64,000 nt of DNA from assembly GCF_003254395.2 (NCBI RefSeq), contig NC_037638.1, positions 21,422,202 through 21,486,201 on the forward strand, read 5' to 3'. Shown here piece by piece: positions 62,919 to 64,000 of the stretch (within the stretch, counting starts at the first letter, position 1; every line of letters starts with the position of its first letter). The notes under the pieces were generated by a model, which was not told the DNA's origin, made no database searches, and saw only the letters and a list, made by a program, of their open reading frames with translations. This stretch comes from Apis mellifera. Its lineage: Eukaryota; Arthropoda; Insecta; Hymenoptera; Apidae. A program made the translations under genes and the position numbers.

Positions 62919-63640
62919 ACCTAATTCGTCTAAATGCCATTTACAAAAATTCCAGTTTCACACTTGTCTCTAATTTTATCTTTACGATATACTAGACTTA
63001 CGGAAAAAATTTTGTTGTACAACAATGTTTCTTATCGTGGTCCAAGTTAATTCTAAATGGTGCACAAAACTCATTTTTGCGCATAGATAATTTTCTATGT
63101 ATTTAAACAAAAAGATAGAAAAGTACAACATAAAAATTTTTGTACTTCCTTTTTAAAGAAATGAATAATCTCAAAGTTACACAGTATAAGTTAAAGTGTA
63201 AAGAGTAAAAAATTATGTCTATTCTAAAAATTCGATACGTATATTTTAAAACATAATATATACATTGTTAATGTATTAAAAAGATTCTTTAACAAGAAAA
63301 CAATTTATTTGCAAATATAAACAAAAAAAAATATGTTGTGCTACTAAATACAATTGGATAATATGACTATATATTTGTTAAATATTACAGATAAATTATG
63401 AAACAGAGCTGTGGCTTTGTCACTGTTATTATAAAATCCTTTACGAGTTACAGTGTAACCAAATTATACTTTAAAAGATTCGTGTTGCGCGTAAGACGAT
63501 AACTATTATAGTTATTGTATGATGATAAATGATATATTATTATATTAAGTATTTTGTACAAATATTTTTTGATGATTATAAAAATAATTTTTCATAATGT
63601 AATGATAATATGAGTTAATAAATGACTTAAAAAGACATAA
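62919..63640 (+). other. Chd64: Chd64 3' UTR and poly(A) signal
   Basis: AT-rich sequence after the Chd64 stop. AATAAA at 63617-63622 is the best poly(A) signal, which would put cleavage near 63.64 kb. The convergent minus-strand gene stops at 63764, so only about 120 bp separates this point from that stop codon. The two 3' UTRs probably overlap. No other feature is seen. Confidence 0.55.
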
Positions 63641-63763
63641 ATGATCTTTTCTCTTATCAGTTTTTATTTTATTTACTTTTATCTAAGCTTTTATTTATAT
63701 AATTAAGCAAATCAACATTTTATTTGTAAATAACATATATTATGTAATGAACAAATAATTCTT

Positions 63764-64000
63764 TTATCTCATGAAAGGATAATAATCAAGACCAGAATTA
63801 TATTTGAATTTAGACTGATAACGCTTGTGTTTCTTAGCTTGTTCCAAAAGTTTTTGAACACTAGGTCTAAAATAAATAAAAATATATATTAGAAATGAGA
63901 ACTTATTATGAATGCTATTAAATGGTATTAAAAAATACCTATAAGCTGGAGGTAACATTTCTTCTGCAAATGTGCATTTTACATTTTCAGGTACTACATT
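63764..64000 (-). CDS. C-terminal end of an unidentified convergent gene (partial)
   Basis: Two exons on the minus strand run off the window edge. The upstream one (63939-64000) ends P-P-A-Y with 2 nt of the next codon and donor TATAG|GTATTT. A 72-bp intron ends TATTTTAG, and the last exon (63764-63866) continues R-P-S-V-Q-K-L-L-E-Q-A-K-K-H-K-R and ends Y-Y-P-F-M-R and TAA. The 54 visible residues are Lys- and Tyr-rich with a helical start. The frame matches across the intron, so the model is sound, but I do not recognise the family. A small basic protein such as a mitochondrial ribosomal subunit is only a guess. Confidence 0.75.
   Translation of the reverse strand, partial: NVVPENVKCTFAEEMLPPAYRYFLIPFNSIHNKFSFLIYIFIYFRPSVQKLLEQAKKHKRYQSKFKYNSGLDYYPFMR

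Overview
The window looks like nuclear DNA from a corbiculate bee, most likely a honeybee (genus Apis). Three things suggest this. The protein-coding exons read as clear insect orthologues. Intronic DNA is AT-rich with many CG dinucleotides and many short microsatellites. A mariner element at 28.45-29.38 kb has the terminal repeats and transposase motifs of the mellifera-type mariners known from honeybee. The species cannot be fixed from the sequence alone. Almost all of the window is intron and intergenic DNA; real coding sequence totals only about 3.2 kb.

Region 1 (about 1-46.5 kb, + strand) is the 3' part of the dystrophin gene (Dys). Eleven contiguous exons at 40,069-46,488 encode, in order, the last spectrin repeat, the WW domain, the EF-hand-like region, a ZZ zinc finger with all eight ligands, the syntrophin-binding region and the paired C-terminal coiled coils. 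All splice phases agree. At 13,813-14,028 lies a candidate first coding exon (72 codons, Glu-rich, preceded by a CpG-rich stretch with an arthropod initiator-like motif). It ends in phase 0 at a GT donor and joins in frame to the phase-0 exon at 40,069. This would give an 821-residue short dystrophin isoform driven by an internal promoter, with a 26 kb first intron. DNA upstream of 13.2 kb carries no recognisable exon. It is probably an intron of longer dystrophin isoforms, although the window cannot prove that.

The dystrophin introns hold an internally deleted mariner with intact 30-bp terminal repeats, a 120-143 bp minisatellite (6.4-7.2 kb), a roughly 200 bp triplicated repeat (36.46-37.06 kb), a diverged pair of about 170 bp modules (26.6 and 27.8 kb), and many CT/GA, TA, GATA and GGA microsatellites.

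Region 2 (46.5-51.3 kb) is the dystrophin 3' UTR followed by AT-rich intergenic DNA with a few short splice-flanked open segments of unclear status. Region 3 (51.1-63.6 kb, + strand) is a calponin/transgelin-family gene matching Drosophila Chd64. It has four coding exons, 188 codons and a 10.6 kb first intron with GC-richer islands that may be enhancers. Its upstream region has a perfect CRE and a CACGTG E-box. Region 4 (63.76-64.0 kb, - strand) is the C-terminal end of an unidentified convergent gene.

Both main genes belong to the actin-associated, membrane-cytoskeleton toolkit of muscle. Each has a perfect CTAAAAATAG MEF2-type site in its first intron, a lead rather than a proof. No CRISPR array, operon, tRNA or rRNA gene was found, and nothing resembling a wholly new system. 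The most novel items are the short-isoform dystrophin exon, a 12-nt dystrophin micro-exon with a stop, and possible alternative or nested exons in the Chd64 intron.
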